This document shows, in pieces, positions 10,801 to 24,460 of a DNA stretch of 28,969 nt. The notes under the pieces are model-generated. The model did not search any database and had not been told where the DNA came from. It worked only from the letters and a program-made list of their open reading frames with translations. Location of the stretch: NCBI GenBank assembly GCA_003254885.1, contig QANT01003790.1, positions 1 to 28,969 of the forward strand, read 5' to 3'. Made by a program: the position numbers and the translations under genes. Positions within the stretch are counted from its first letter, which is position 1. Each line of letters starts with the position of its first letter. This stretch comes from Purshia tridentata. Lineage: Eukaryota > Streptophyta > Magnoliopsida > Rosales > Rosaceae.

Positions 10801-11966
10801 CAAAGTCGTCATTTGATTGATTTTATGGTGCGATTGGTAGTCTATGTCATCTTTTTTATATTTACTAACCCACTCACAACTCTTTCACAAGGTCAGTCTA
10901 ATAGTCTGACCAAAAAAGTCGGTCTAATATTAGGGAGTTTCGGAGTATTTTCGATTTACTTGAGTGAGGGATGAATCCAAAGAGGAGCAACAGAGATTTA
11001 CCGTGTAAACCCATATTTCTTTGCTTAAATGTCAAATGCTTGACTCATGATCAATATATGTTGATTTAATTATTAAAATTGAGATATCAAAACATATGTT
11101 TGAGAAATGTTATGTAACTATTTAAAAAAAAAAAGAAATTAATTAAATTAAAAATTATTTAGTTATATAATTGTAATCAAATAAATAAAATTGTTTAGTA
11201 ATATTTAGCTTCTTTAATGACAGTTGTATGAATAAAAAATTTTTAATTTGATTAATTTTTAATAGAGATAATCTTTAAATGATGATTTAAAAATTAAATA
11301 ATTTCGATTATAAAACTACACTGCAGAATGAGAATAAAAAAAAATTAAAAGAAGAAGATATAAAGAAAAAAGTAAATAACATTCCTCTCAATGGTTGTGT
11401 AGAAATATCCGAAAAGACAACTGATTTTCAAGTTAAAAAGAAGCGAGGAGCATGTCTCGTGTTTGACTTTCTCTTCAAATGAAATAATTCATTGAAAGCT
11501 TCTTCATATTACTCCAAGAAAAAACATTTCTTGATCCACCACACTAACTATTAATAAAACTATTCCTCATTTAAATTGTACTACAAACAAACTCATTTTA
11601 AATGAAAAAAAGATTAATAATCATGATAGTCTACTATGATTTAGGATTCTCTATAAGTTAACCAAATTCTTGTTTTGGTACACTTTCTTATCCTTTAAAC
11701 TGCACCAGAGATTTGGTCCAATTGACAATATAGGAGGGGTTATAATTTTTTAATGTACATGAGACAACACACTCTAAAAAAGTGAACAATTAATGTTGAT
11801 TGACATGGAGCACGTACATGTGGTTACTCAACTCAACACGCCTGAATGAACATGGTTCTGATATCAAGAAGAAAATTAGAATATCTAACCTAAAATCAAT
11901 TGGCATACAATATTATGGAAAGTTTAAAATCCTTATAAACACTTATGTAGGACTATAATTTTTAAA
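10801..11966. other. AT-rich spacer between CRK pseudogene and palindrome
   Basis: I see no gene here. The CRK homology of the pseudogene ends near 10800. A block of about 40 bp around 11745-11785 (TATAATTTTTTAATGTACATGAGACAAC and neighbours, approximate) resembles 11950-11990 at the palindrome's outer left arm, suggesting two related repeat fragments. ATCAATTGGCATAC and CCTTATAAAC near 11890-11940 resemble a fragment at 23690-23745, a likely dispersed repeat. Confidence 0.6.
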
Positions 11967-12245
11967 ATATGAGACAACGTACACCCTCTACATTCTCACA
12001 CTAAATATTTAGGATTAACTATATAATTACTTCAGTATTAAGATTCCTTAAACCAGTTTCATAGCTAATTGAGTATATGTATCATTTGCTACGCAAATAC
12101 AGAGGACCTAGGTATTTGCGTAGCGAATGATAAATATACTCAATTAGCTATGAAACTGGTTTAAGGAATCTTAATACTTAAGTAATTATATAGTTAATCC
12201 TAAATATTTAGTGTGAGAATGTAGAGGGTGTACGTTGTCTCATAT
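11967..12245. repeat. Near-perfect 279-bp palindrome (2 x 134-bp arms, 11-bp loop)
   Basis: Left arm 11967-12100 and right arm 12112-12245 are reverse complements with about three mismatches by hand alignment. The loop is AGAGGACCTAG. It is AT-rich with no coding frame. A foldback-type MITE or a recent inverted duplication is most likely. A transcript would form a long hairpin able to feed small-RNA processing, but nothing here shows transcription. No convincing target duplication was found. Confidence 0.92.
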
Positions 12246-12352
12246 CAATTGAACACAAATATTTGTTGAATAAGACTATGGTTTGTGGAATCATGTGTTC
12301 AATTGATGATGAGCAGGAAAAGTTGATTCCACAAACCATAGCCTTATTCAAC
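12246..12352. repeat. Second inverted repeat next to the palindrome
   Basis: A 29-bp arm (12265-12293) pairs with 12324-12352 with one mismatch. A smaller pair, CAATTGAACACA (12246-12257) and TGTGTTCAATTG (12294-12305), overlaps it, so two alternative hairpins are possible. It directly abuts the large palindrome and lies about 100 bp downstream of the stop codon of the intact CRK gene. Confidence 0.8.
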
Positions 12353-12457
12353 AATATATGATTGAACCACACCAATTAATAGAAAAATGAATCAAAGGGA
12401 TGCTAAATATATATACATTACAATTTCATAAACCCAGTTTTTATCTTTAAGCACTAG

Positions 12458-15351
<2,894 letters not shown>

Positions 15352-15424
15352 TGTATAAGGGCCGGGATTTTAATTATGATCATGTAGCTCTAGCTTGGCT
15401 TCTTTGGAGAATGAAGTCTATGAA

Positions 15425-15432
15425 GATATATA
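15425..15432 (-). promoter_or_regulatory. Possible TATA box of the intact CRK gene
   Basis: TATATATC on the minus strand lies about 75 bp upstream of the ATG at 15351, a plausible distance for a plant core promoter. AT-rich DNA makes chance matches common. Confidence 0.3.
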
Positions 15433-17089
15433 CATCTCATTTGAAGCAAGCCATGTGATGAAAACTAGAAGTACACAAATATCAGAATTTGATATATTAT
15501 TTTTTAATTTCTTTTAAAAAAAAAAATTGTAAAGAAGGATTCAATAGAGTAAAGAGAAATATTACTAATAAATAGTGATTTAATATGCTATTTGGGCGGC
15601 TGGATGTGGACAATATTGGACATTCTATTTAGTTGTATTATATATACTAGACTTTTGGCACGTGTTAACGCATATACAAATGAAACTTTTTAATTACAAT
15701 TTTTTAAAATTATTTAGTATTATTTATTTTGCAGCTAATTATTTTTAAAAAATTTAAAAACTTTATAATTCTCCACTCTCTCCACTTAATAAGGTGGTGG
15801 AGTATTTTTATTTTTATTTCTTATTATTTTTAATGGTTAATTTTACATTTGTACTCTTAATTTTATTAGGTTAGTTTAATTTAATTCTTTAATCTAGTTA
15901 AAGATTATTTGGAAAAATAATAATTTGGTAAAGCTTGTAATACTAAACTCTCCTTTTGGCTTTATAATATTAAAGATTAAAGATTAAAGATATACACAAG
16001 AATCATACTTAAATCGTTTTATTTTATTCTAGATAATCTGTAAATTATACTTAAAATCAGTACTATCATGCATATAAATCAACCATTATATATATATATC
16101 ACTACTATAAAACATCTCATTACTGATGCATGCATTTGGTCCGTTGTTAATAACATATATTTGTCACTAATAATATTATTACCATCGGATTCTGAAGGAA
16201 AAAGCTTGAGCGTTGAATTTCAATCGGCAGTAGAAGTCTCAAGCTGTATTCTCATGATTATTAGTGTTGGGAAAACCATCGGTAAAGACATTACCAACGG
16301 TGCTGATCACCGTACGTGTCGGTAATAACTTGTTTTTTTTTTTTTTTGGGTGACATTATTCAAATATATTAATTTTAAATGGTCATATTAATGTAAATAA
16401 TACTACAGCATCAAAACTTAAGAGTTGTAGTTATTAACATGGAATGATAATACGGTCATACGGATCATAACCAATACAAAAATTCGTGAATTTGAATTGA
16501 GCATAAATAGGTTTGCTTAAATTCAGGTGAAACCCAATAAACACCATCAAAGAATGAGTCAGTCTCAAATCAACCCATGTAACCTGAAAAGACTCACCTA
16601 ACCTGTTTAATAAATGGGTCATGTGACTCATTCAACTCCTTTATGATTTAAGTTTAACGTACCCGTTTAGTAAAATTAATTTATTTTTAATAGAATAAAT
16701 TATTAGGCATAATTGATACAATTACAATATATTGTAATTAAGACATGAAACCTTCTCATGTTCCTTACATGTTGACGCTCACATATATATACATTCATAT
16801 CATTCTTTTCAGTAATTTATTTACACTCATATATATCACCGTGGATTGTCTCGACCACTCAACTACAGTCCCACTTGAAAATTTTGCAGGTGCATGCACT
16901 TTTTATATGAAATTATGTAGTTACAAATTACTTAATATGTCATGCATTTCATTAATTTATTCTTGTTCAAAGTCGCCCCCATTAAAGAAGTTTATTGGCT
17001 CCTTTCATACCCATCGCCACCCCTATTAATCAATTACCTTTCTTGCTAGCTTCTGACTAGTGTGGTTTCGCACCGCATATATACATATT
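15433..17089. other. AT-rich intergenic region upstream of the intact CRK gene
   Basis: No gene is visible. All open frames are short and lack recognisable domains. It contains a possible CACTA-type fragment at 16101-16330, listed separately, and a poly-T run at 16331-16347. The segment 16440-16680 looks like old repeat DNA but has no terminal structure I can define. Confidence 0.5.
16101..16330. mobile_element. Possible CACTA-type transposon end or remnant
   Basis: The segment begins CACTACTATAAAA, similar to CACTA termini (CACTAC followed by an A-rich stretch). It holds scattered CATCGG, CATCGGTAAAG, TTACCAACGG and GTCGGTAATAAC motifs, which resemble CACTA subterminal repeats. No matching TAGTG end or 3-bp target duplication was found, so this is tentative. 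Confidence 0.3.
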
Positions 17090-18150
17090 TTTTAGACAGA
17101 GCTAAATTGTGGGCAGAGAGATCGATTCATAAAATATAAAAAATGTGGAAAGAGACGGGACTGTAGGTAGATATTTATATATATATATTTTAGGACAAAT
17201 TGACAGAAGAGGTGTAGTATATGGTATGTGCCCCAGATTAGGCTTGCCCCGAATATAAGGAATATTGATATTCTCTGGACACGCAAGCCTAAAATATGTT
17301 GTAGAAAAGAAAAATAATTAAATTAGGACTAGGAACGACGATGATAATTACATTTAATTACATGAACATCACAATGCCTTCAACTTATCCATGTATTTTT
17401 TACTTGCTTTAATAATAATATTCCAGGTGTTGCATGCATCTCTAGGTAGCTTGAAGCTTCCTAGCTACCAGTGACCCAGCTGGGAGACTAATTCAATTCA
17501 ATATTTGATATAAATAGGGTAATGCTTGTATTTTAGTAGTTTTAATCAACGGACCTTTAAGTTAATTGCGTGCTTTAATTTTGTGTTCAATGAAATGAAA
17601 TTTCATGGCAATATATTAGTTAAATATATGTACTTATTTATCTATTATTTTATTTTTATAAAAACCATTTTAAGCTTTTCTATAAAAAGAATAAAAAAAT
17701 TAAGAATTAATGGGATCAAATTGGAGAATAATTTCTTTCAATAGTGGATATAATCAAATGCTGATCAGTTTCTTAAAAATTATGTTTTGATGGTTCCAAC
17801 TTTATTCTTGAAAACAATATAAATAAACATACACACTAAAATCTAATAAAAAAAGAAAAGAAAAGAAAATCAACACAACACTCCTTAAAAATAACGTAAA
17901 TTTTAACAATAGTGACGGTATATCTTTTTCCGAGACAAAATGATTGGTGGAATATTTATTTGGGTCAAAATAAATGTGAAATCCTGATTTAGAACTGACA
18001 TGCAAGTTAATGTTTTGATGTGTAAAATTTCTCATTTTTCTTACTTATTATGTATTTATGAATTGAGTATTTTGTTTTGCAGTATGACCCGTAAATAGGG
18101 CACCTTAAATTTCATAGCTTTTTTAGTTTGACCTTCTAACTTTGTCGATC
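17090..18150. repeat. Copy 1 of a duplicated upstream module
   Basis: It shares ordered blocks with copies 2 and 3: AGAGACGGGACT (about 17152), AGGCTTGCCC and AGCCTAAAATAT (about 17240-17300), TAGCTTGAAGCTTC (about 17447), an AAAAGAAAAGAAAAGAAAA block followed by CCTTAAAAATAACG (about 17855-17900), AGTGACGGTATAT, and TTTGACCTTCTAAC near the end. A unique stretch of about 300 bp (17520-17820) separates the halves. No gene is visible in it. It lies 1.7-2.8 kb upstream of the intact CRK start. Confidence 0.7.
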
Positions 18151-18154
18151 TAAC

Positions 18155-19275
18155 TTTGAATAGAAATGTTGACAGAGACGGGACTAGTAGTTAATCATCA
18201 ATGAAATTTGAGGACTAATTGAATATCTTAAAATATGGAAGCCTTGACTGAAACGGGAGTGAGGACCACATCCATTTGCATTCTTCTGTATGTTAACGCG
18301 TTATATGGGTCAAAAGAAAAGGAAATTTCTTAATTTATTCTTGTTTGAACTTTAGAGAATTTATATTCCTTGTTTTTCTATAAGATAGTTGATAAATAGT
18401 CGAGGTGTTTATTTTTGGAGTAGTAGTCAAACACTGACTTTTATACAACGTAGGCGAGTGCCCCAGAATCAGATCATTTAGATTAGGCTGCCCAAACTTT
18501 TAAGGATCAATTTATTATAAGACCTATTTATTATTGCTGTTCCATAATTAATTCCGTAAACTTATCCATTACTCTTGCTTTAATATTCCAGCTGCTGCAT
18601 CTCAAGCTAGCTAGCTTGAAGCTTCTTACCACCTGCTTCAAAATTATTATTTTTTCCTTAAATAGGTTTAATAGCCGAAGCATTTCGTTCAATTTAGCCC
18701 AATTAACAATTTGGGTCTCACACTTGGTCAAAAAAAACAACAAAAAAAAACAATTTGGGTCTCACAGACTGACAGTCAATAGCCAGTGTGCCTTTCGCAC
18801 AAGTCTTTCTACAGGTATGGTTTGCTAGATGTATCAAACATTTTGATGCATTTTATAGCCTTATTTTGAAAAATTATTTCTCCAATTCCATGCATACCCC
18901 GCTTTTTAGTTTTCTGGTCTAACGCTGTGGCATTCAAATGTTTCACGCAAAATTTTTTATAATGCTCTGCTGGTAATTGAATTGTCAGTCAGTTACAACT
19001 CATGTAATAAAATTACGTAAAAAATAGTAATTTGCATTGTGTTTCTTGCAAACAAAATAAATAAATGTCCATACTATATGTAATACAAAAAAGAAAAGAA
19101 AAGAAAACCCACAGCTAGCACCCCTTAAAAATAACGCAAGTTTTAATGGTAGTGACAGTATATATTATTTTCCAAGTCAAATGAAAGTTGGAGTCCTTAT
19201 TTGTGTCAAAATAAAGGTGGAGTCCTGATTTGAAACTGACATATAAGTTATAGCTTGTTTAATTTGACCTTCTAG
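18155..19275. repeat. Copy 2 of the duplicated upstream module
   Basis: Starts GAATAGAAATGTTGACAGAG (about 18160) and ends at ATTTGACCTTCTAG (about 19270). It includes GAAGCATTTCGTTCAATT (about 18676), a CAATTTGGGTCTCA pair, ATTGTCAGTCAGTTACAACT (about 18980) and the GAAAA/CCTTAAAAATAACG block. It aligns over its first 250 bp with 24461-24730 and through later blocks with 24870-25120 and 26700-26845. It lies in tandem directly after copy 1. The TTGAC core could bind WRKY factors, which is inference. Confidence 0.78.
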
Positions 19276-20965
19276 TTTCAATTCCATTATTCATTTTCAG
19301 CTCGGATCATTTTAGGCCGGTACAACAAAAGCACCAAATGTCATACTTTCCATTACAGCCTAGCTAGGTCTTGATTTTCAAGGCAAACACAAACCTTATT
19401 CAGCACCTACTTAAACAATTAATGAGTGAACCAAACCATTGAAACGGAAAAAGAATAAAAGGGATGCAAAATTACATTATAATTTCATAAACCCAGTTCT
19501 CGATCATCTTCAAGCACTACACCTAGCGAGGATATACTTCGGTAATCAAGGAAGCCTCATTTTCCGATGCTTTGATAGAGTTAGTCTTGGATCGATCAGA
19601 CCCAGTTGTCACTCCTGTATTATTCTCCCATCCCAAACACATGTCAGAACCAACACTACTATGCATAAAAAATGCTGGTTCTGAGGGAATTGGGAGAGTG
19701 AGAGAGTAGCTATTAAGCATTAGAGCAACAGAAGCCATGGTTGGCCTATCAGCTACATTTTCTTGAACACATAATAGTCCAATGTGGATGCATCTCATTG
19801 TTTCAGTTCTTGAACTATTCCTCAATGTGGGATCTATGAGATTTGAAGCTGTCCCTTCCCTCCAACTTTTCCATGCCTGAAATGATTTGTGAATTTGCAT
19901 GCAGAAACAATATTATCGATAAACTTCTTTCTTTCGTTGTATTCAATTGTAGTAATAAATCAAAACTATAAATATTATTACTTACATAGCTTAGAAGACC
20001 CTCCACGTTCTCACCATGGCGGAAACAACTATTTTTTTGTCCACTTACTATCTCTAAAATTAAAACACCGAAACTATAAACATCAGACTTAACAGAAAAG
20101 TGTCCATGCATGGCATACTCGGGAGCCATATATCCGCTGCACATGAATAACAAAAAGGGCCAACTTAATATAGATGGAGATTCGTGAAACTTTTCATATA
20201 TATAGCTTAAAACAAATAACAAGTCCTTGGAGAATGTTGGGGTATATACTTACTAAGTCCCTACAATTCAACTGGTATTTCCCTGTGTTTGGTCAAGCAC
20301 AAACAATCTTGCCATACCAAAATCTGAAATTTTGGGGTTCATTTCTTCATCTATTAAAATGTTACTAGCCTTGAGATCACGATGAATAATTCTAAGGCGA
20401 GAATCTTCATGAAGGTAAACAAGACCTCGAACAATGCCTACAATAATTTTGTAGTGCCTATCCCAGTCCAACTGTGAGCGCTTGTTTGGGTCTATATATT
20501 CATGCAAAATAAGATTTCGGTTATATATATATATATGGTATTTGTACGTTGCATACATTCCAAACAAATGGACTATGTAAAATACCCTTTCAGAGCTAAT
20601 TAGAAAAAAAGAAGTTAGAATTCTAGCCATACCAAATATGATGTGATCGAGACTTGCATTGGGAACAAATTCATAGACAAGAAGCCTTTCACTTCCTTCT
20701 AAGCAAAAACCTAGGAGCCTAACTAAATTTCTGTGCTGGAGCTTGGCCACTAACAAGACCTCATTTTTAAATTCTAAATCTCCTTGTCCAGAATTCATGG
20801 AGAGTCTTTTTACTGCTACATCTTCTCCATTGAAAAGTTTACCCTGAAAAATGATCAAAATAAAACAGACAAATTAAAAGTTAATATGAGTATGTTGCAT
20901 TCAATGAAGAAATCTGAAACATAATGTATCTAATATATTCATCATTAACATAAATAATGTTGCTC

Positions 20966-21001
20966 ATATATATAGATATATATATATATATATATATATA
21001 A
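20966..21001. repeat. (AT)n microsatellite in intron 3
   Basis: An alternating AT run of about 36 bp with one G, inside intron 3 of the TGA-bearing CRK gene. Confidence 0.9.
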
Positions 21002-21479
21002 TGTTGTACGTATGATTACTTTGTAAACCGAACCAAATCCACCCTGTCCAAGTTTATTTGCTTCAGAAAAGTTATCTGTGGCAAGTCTAATTGTGGCAAA
21101 GTCAAATTGCAAGGATTCCGCAGTTCTAATTTCATCTACGTCTTCGCCTGAGGAACAATTTAACAAAAAAAGTTTGTTTAGGCTTCGCCAAACCGAATGG
21201 AATGTAAATGTTCAACAAAGTTGATTTAGGTACCTTGAAGTGCTTCAGGTTTTGCCTTCGTCTTCCTTATTCTTAAGCAAACATAGATAGATATAATTAG
21301 TATTAGAGAAACAACGATTGGCACAACAATAATGATGATAGTCCGAGATCTGTTACTCTTCGATCCTGCAAAAACCAGAAATCTTCTCCGATCAAAGCGT
21401 TCCCAATATAAATTAGGTGATCCATATCAAGTAGATAACAATTAATTAATGAATTAATCATGAGTTATCATCAAATTAT

Positions 21480-22280
21480 TAAGGTAACAATATATACTAG
21501 TACCCTATTAGCATACCTATTAGGGAACAATTAATATGCTAGTGTACCTATTAGCATACCTATATAGTGTGCCTATCAGTGTACCTATAATAGTGTACTT
21601 GTATAACATACCATCACACAAATATTTAACAACACATACTCAAATAAAGTACATAAAATATAATATCTTAAAGAAGATAGCAAAATAAATACATAAACAA
21701 ATGAATATATCCAAATAAAAAACTTAGATCAAAGAAAATATCTAAAAAAAAACTTAACAAAAAATACCAAACACACAACACCCAAAAACCCATCCAAACC
21801 CAACCCACCCACGGATCCACCTACCCAGGCCACGTCTCTTTCCCTCTCCCACTTTTTCCAATCTCTTTCTTACTATCTCTTTATTTCTCTCTCCTCCCAC
21901 CCATGCCTATGACGTACTTCCTCTGGAGAAAGAACACCTAAGCCTAAGGAAACAGAGTATATAAATGTCTTACTTCTATACCAACTTCATGATGATCAGA
22001 GCAAAAAGAGATAGAGAAATAAATTGATATATATATTTGTGGTTAGTGAAAAATAAACTTATATAGATACGGAAGAAAAAATGGAAGAAAAAATCAACCA
22101 AATAAATATAAATTCATTTTGAATTTTGAATGAAATCAATTATCTTCAATATCTTTATAAATATAGATAATAAAAGTATTCATCACAAGGGCATTATAGA
22201 AAAAAGAAACCATAAATATTATTAAATAAATAAAAATTTAATCTGGAATACGTAAAAAATAGCATGAGTTAAAGAATATG
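21480..22280. other. About 0.8-kb extra sequence in CRK intron 1
   Basis: Intron 1 of the 14.3-kb paralog matches both ends of this intron but lacks the middle. The extra DNA opens with short imperfect repeats of TACCTATTAG and GTGTACCTAT (about 21500-21600), then AT-rich sequence, a C/T-rich stretch (21780-21905) and more AT-rich DNA. No terminal inverted repeat, LTR terminus or coding frame is recognisable. Confidence 0.6.
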
Positions 22281-23277
22281 AATTTTTTTGGAGGGGCATC
22301 CAAAATTGACCATAACCAAAACCCCATGTTTTGCAACTTCAAATGCAATATGGGACATTTATATATACGTACCTCTTGTGGTATTAGTGTTGGTTAATGG
22401 TGGAGGAGGAGATATTGGTGGTGGTGGCAATGGCGGCGAAGGCAGTGGTTCCACAGTTGTTGGGTCAACGATGCGGTATACCTCATATCTAAAGTTACAA
22501 CTGGGTCTAATAACTCTCCCACCAATTTTTCCATCACAACAATATGGGATATCTCCAAAAGCACTATCCAAGCAATCGCTGCAATCCATCTCCGGCAGTT
22601 CCGGCGTGCACTGCACAAGTGCATAAATAGTTTGAAAAGTCGGAGCGCTTCTATTTCCGATTGCAAACTTACGAAGAGAACCACCAGCAGCAGCTTCAGT
22701 TCTCAGGCCTTGCAGTAAGGTCCTAAGCTCTTGATTGAAACCATCCACGCCTGACGAGGTTACGTTTCGGTTGTTCCATTTATAGAAAGCTGGCTGAGTT
22801 TCAACAGCACCGTATATGGAGCGGTTTGAGTAGCGTAACATACAATTGTCGTACCAACCTATAGCTTCCTTCTGGTTGGGACAGAGCTGTGTGAGAGCAT
22901 GTGTAGAGTCATTAAGGCAAGAACGGCAATCGGAGACTTTGACATCTCCTCTACAGAGTCCGATTGCATAAACTTGGTCGTTGGGGGAGTCGTGGCTGAC
23001 GTAGGAAGAGTTGTAAAAGCCATAGCCATTGCCGTTGGTAGAGGGAAGGGAGGTGAGAAGGGTATTGAGGTTTTTATGGTAGCTACTGTTGGTGGTGTAG
23101 TTGCCTCTGTTGTTTATGCAGAAGTGGTATAGAAAAGATGGCTGAGCAAGGGCTAATTGAGTGATGATGAGTAGCGGAAAAATGGGTAAAAGGAAGGATA
23201 GAAATCTTGATGAGGAAACCATTGCCAGAATGTGTGTTAGTTGCCCTTTGCTGGTCCGTTAGGATTAAGGGGCTGGG

Positions 23278-23287
23278 ACTATAAATT
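23278..23287 (-). promoter_or_regulatory. Possible TATA box of the TGA-bearing CRK gene
   Basis: AATTTATAGT on the minus strand, about 60 bp upstream of the ATG at 23222. The surrounding bases (GGGNCT...AATTATGATC...TGTAGCT) are conserved upstream of the intact paralog, but the TATA itself is not. Confidence 0.3.
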
Positions 23288-23382
23288 ATGATCTATATGT
23301 AGCTAGGCATGTGATGAAAACTAGTCAGCGGATCGAGAATATATAATTAAGCGTTCATTAATGCAGACAAATATAACAAGTC

Positions 23383-23417
23383 ATAGTTGGTATCTCTTTG
23401 TCAGAGATACCAACTAT
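23383..23417. repeat. Perfect 15-bp hairpin upstream of the CRK start
   Basis: ATAGTTGGTATCTCT (23383-23397) and its exact reverse complement (23403-23417) flank a 5-base loop TTGTC. It is 160 bp upstream of the TGA-bearing CRK ATG and absent from the paralog's upstream region. Confidence 0.8.
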
Positions 23418-24460
23418 TATTTTAACTTTTATATATCAAATTATTTGGCATATAAATTTTTTTCTTATTTGTTATAAATTTATGTCCATGGCCTGTAAAG
23501 GTTCAAAAAGTTAAAATATTAGCTAGTGCTTACATTTCTATCAAATGATCTATCAATATACTCGGTTTTATACCAAATCATAAATCAACCTTACATACAG
23601 TAAATATTTGATGTCAGTTGAATTCAACAGTTACAAACTTTTATTAAAGGGTACAACTTTTGATGGGCCTGATGAAGAAATCTAGGCATCCATCCCAAAA
23701 CCAATTGGCAATGGGAGGAGTAGCCCAAACCCTTATAAACCACTAGCAAGGCCCTCACATCTTCAATGTGGGATATCTCTCAACACCTGACTCAAAAGCA
23801 AGTAATTAAATTTCAGATTTCAACAAATTAAATTTTGAGGTTTTAAAATTTTAAAGAATTTCGATTTTATTAGAAATTTTTAGACTAAGACAATTTAAAC
23901 TTTAAATAAAATTTCAAAAATTTTGATTTAGTAATATTCCGAAACCTCAAAAAAATAGAAATTTTGAGAAAATATTATTTAATCCCTTACGTCATGACTC
24001 ATTAAAGAGGCATGTAGAATTCTATTAATTAATAAAAAACCCATGAGACAGAAGAGAATACTAATAAGGTTTTTCTTTTTTTTCTAACTGTCATCATCCT
24101 CTATCTTCTACATCCTCTTTTATCTCTCACAATTCCCACACTCTATTACTTTGGACAATTGATAAATACTTGGCATTTCGTCTTCCGTTTAATGTGCATA
24201 GCGGATCAGAATTCAGTGAGTTTTTGGGTTATATCTTGGAGTTGTAACCGATTGCCATGACTTGCACGTAGGATGGCGTCTACGGCTTTAGGACAGCGAC
24301 GCCGCCATAATCTCTAATACTTTTATCCAATATATATTTGATATCTAATTCTTGATTGTTATATTATTGATTTAGTCATATATATATATATATTGATATA
24401 TAATTACTGTAGTTCTAACAGTTTTTACACAGCTCGTTCATGCATGCATGCTTAATTGAA
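23418..24460. other. AT-rich spacer upstream of the TGA-bearing CRK gene
   Basis: No gene is visible. A fragment at about 23655-23790 (CCAATTGGCAATGGGAGGAG, AACCCTTATAAACC, TTCAATGTGGGAT) looks like a dispersed plant repeat and shares motifs with 11890-11940. A GC-containing segment around 24240-24310 is unrecognised. Confidence 0.5.

Larger units (their letters stand above)
19523..23222 (-). pseudogene. Cysteine-rich receptor-like kinase gene with a premature TGA in the activation loop
   Basis: Exons are 22373-23222, 21234-21365, 21020-21147, 20633-20843, 20254-20491, 19986-20136 and 19523-19876, all with GT-AG borders. The five middle exons have the same lengths as in the intact paralog. 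Signal peptide (about 1-27), two DUF26 domains (C90/C99/C102 and C205/C214/C217), proline-rich stalk, TM helix, GQGGFG, Lys382, HRD 477-479 and DFG 497-499 are intact. Codon 515 (20268-20270) is TGA where the intact gene has CGG (Arg), after the run DQTQGNTS. Translation would end at 514 residues without the APE motif and kinase C-lobe, although the remaining exons are well preserved to ITEVYPR. It is therefore a very recent pseudogene, a truncated receptor, or an allele/assembly variant. Intron 1 is 1007 bp against 208 bp in the paralog. Without the stop the product would be 687 aa. Confidence 0.85.

Noticed and set aside
11967-12245. miRNA precursor
   Set aside because: Arms are far longer and more perfect than a plant pre-miRNA; a foldback element or inverted duplication is simpler without small-RNA data.
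20492-20632. Intron 4 of the TGA-bearing CRK as coding sequence
   Set aside because: The 141-bp intron is stop-free and in frame, but it has GT-AG borders, the paralog has a 128-bp intron at the same place, and it would split the kinase domain.
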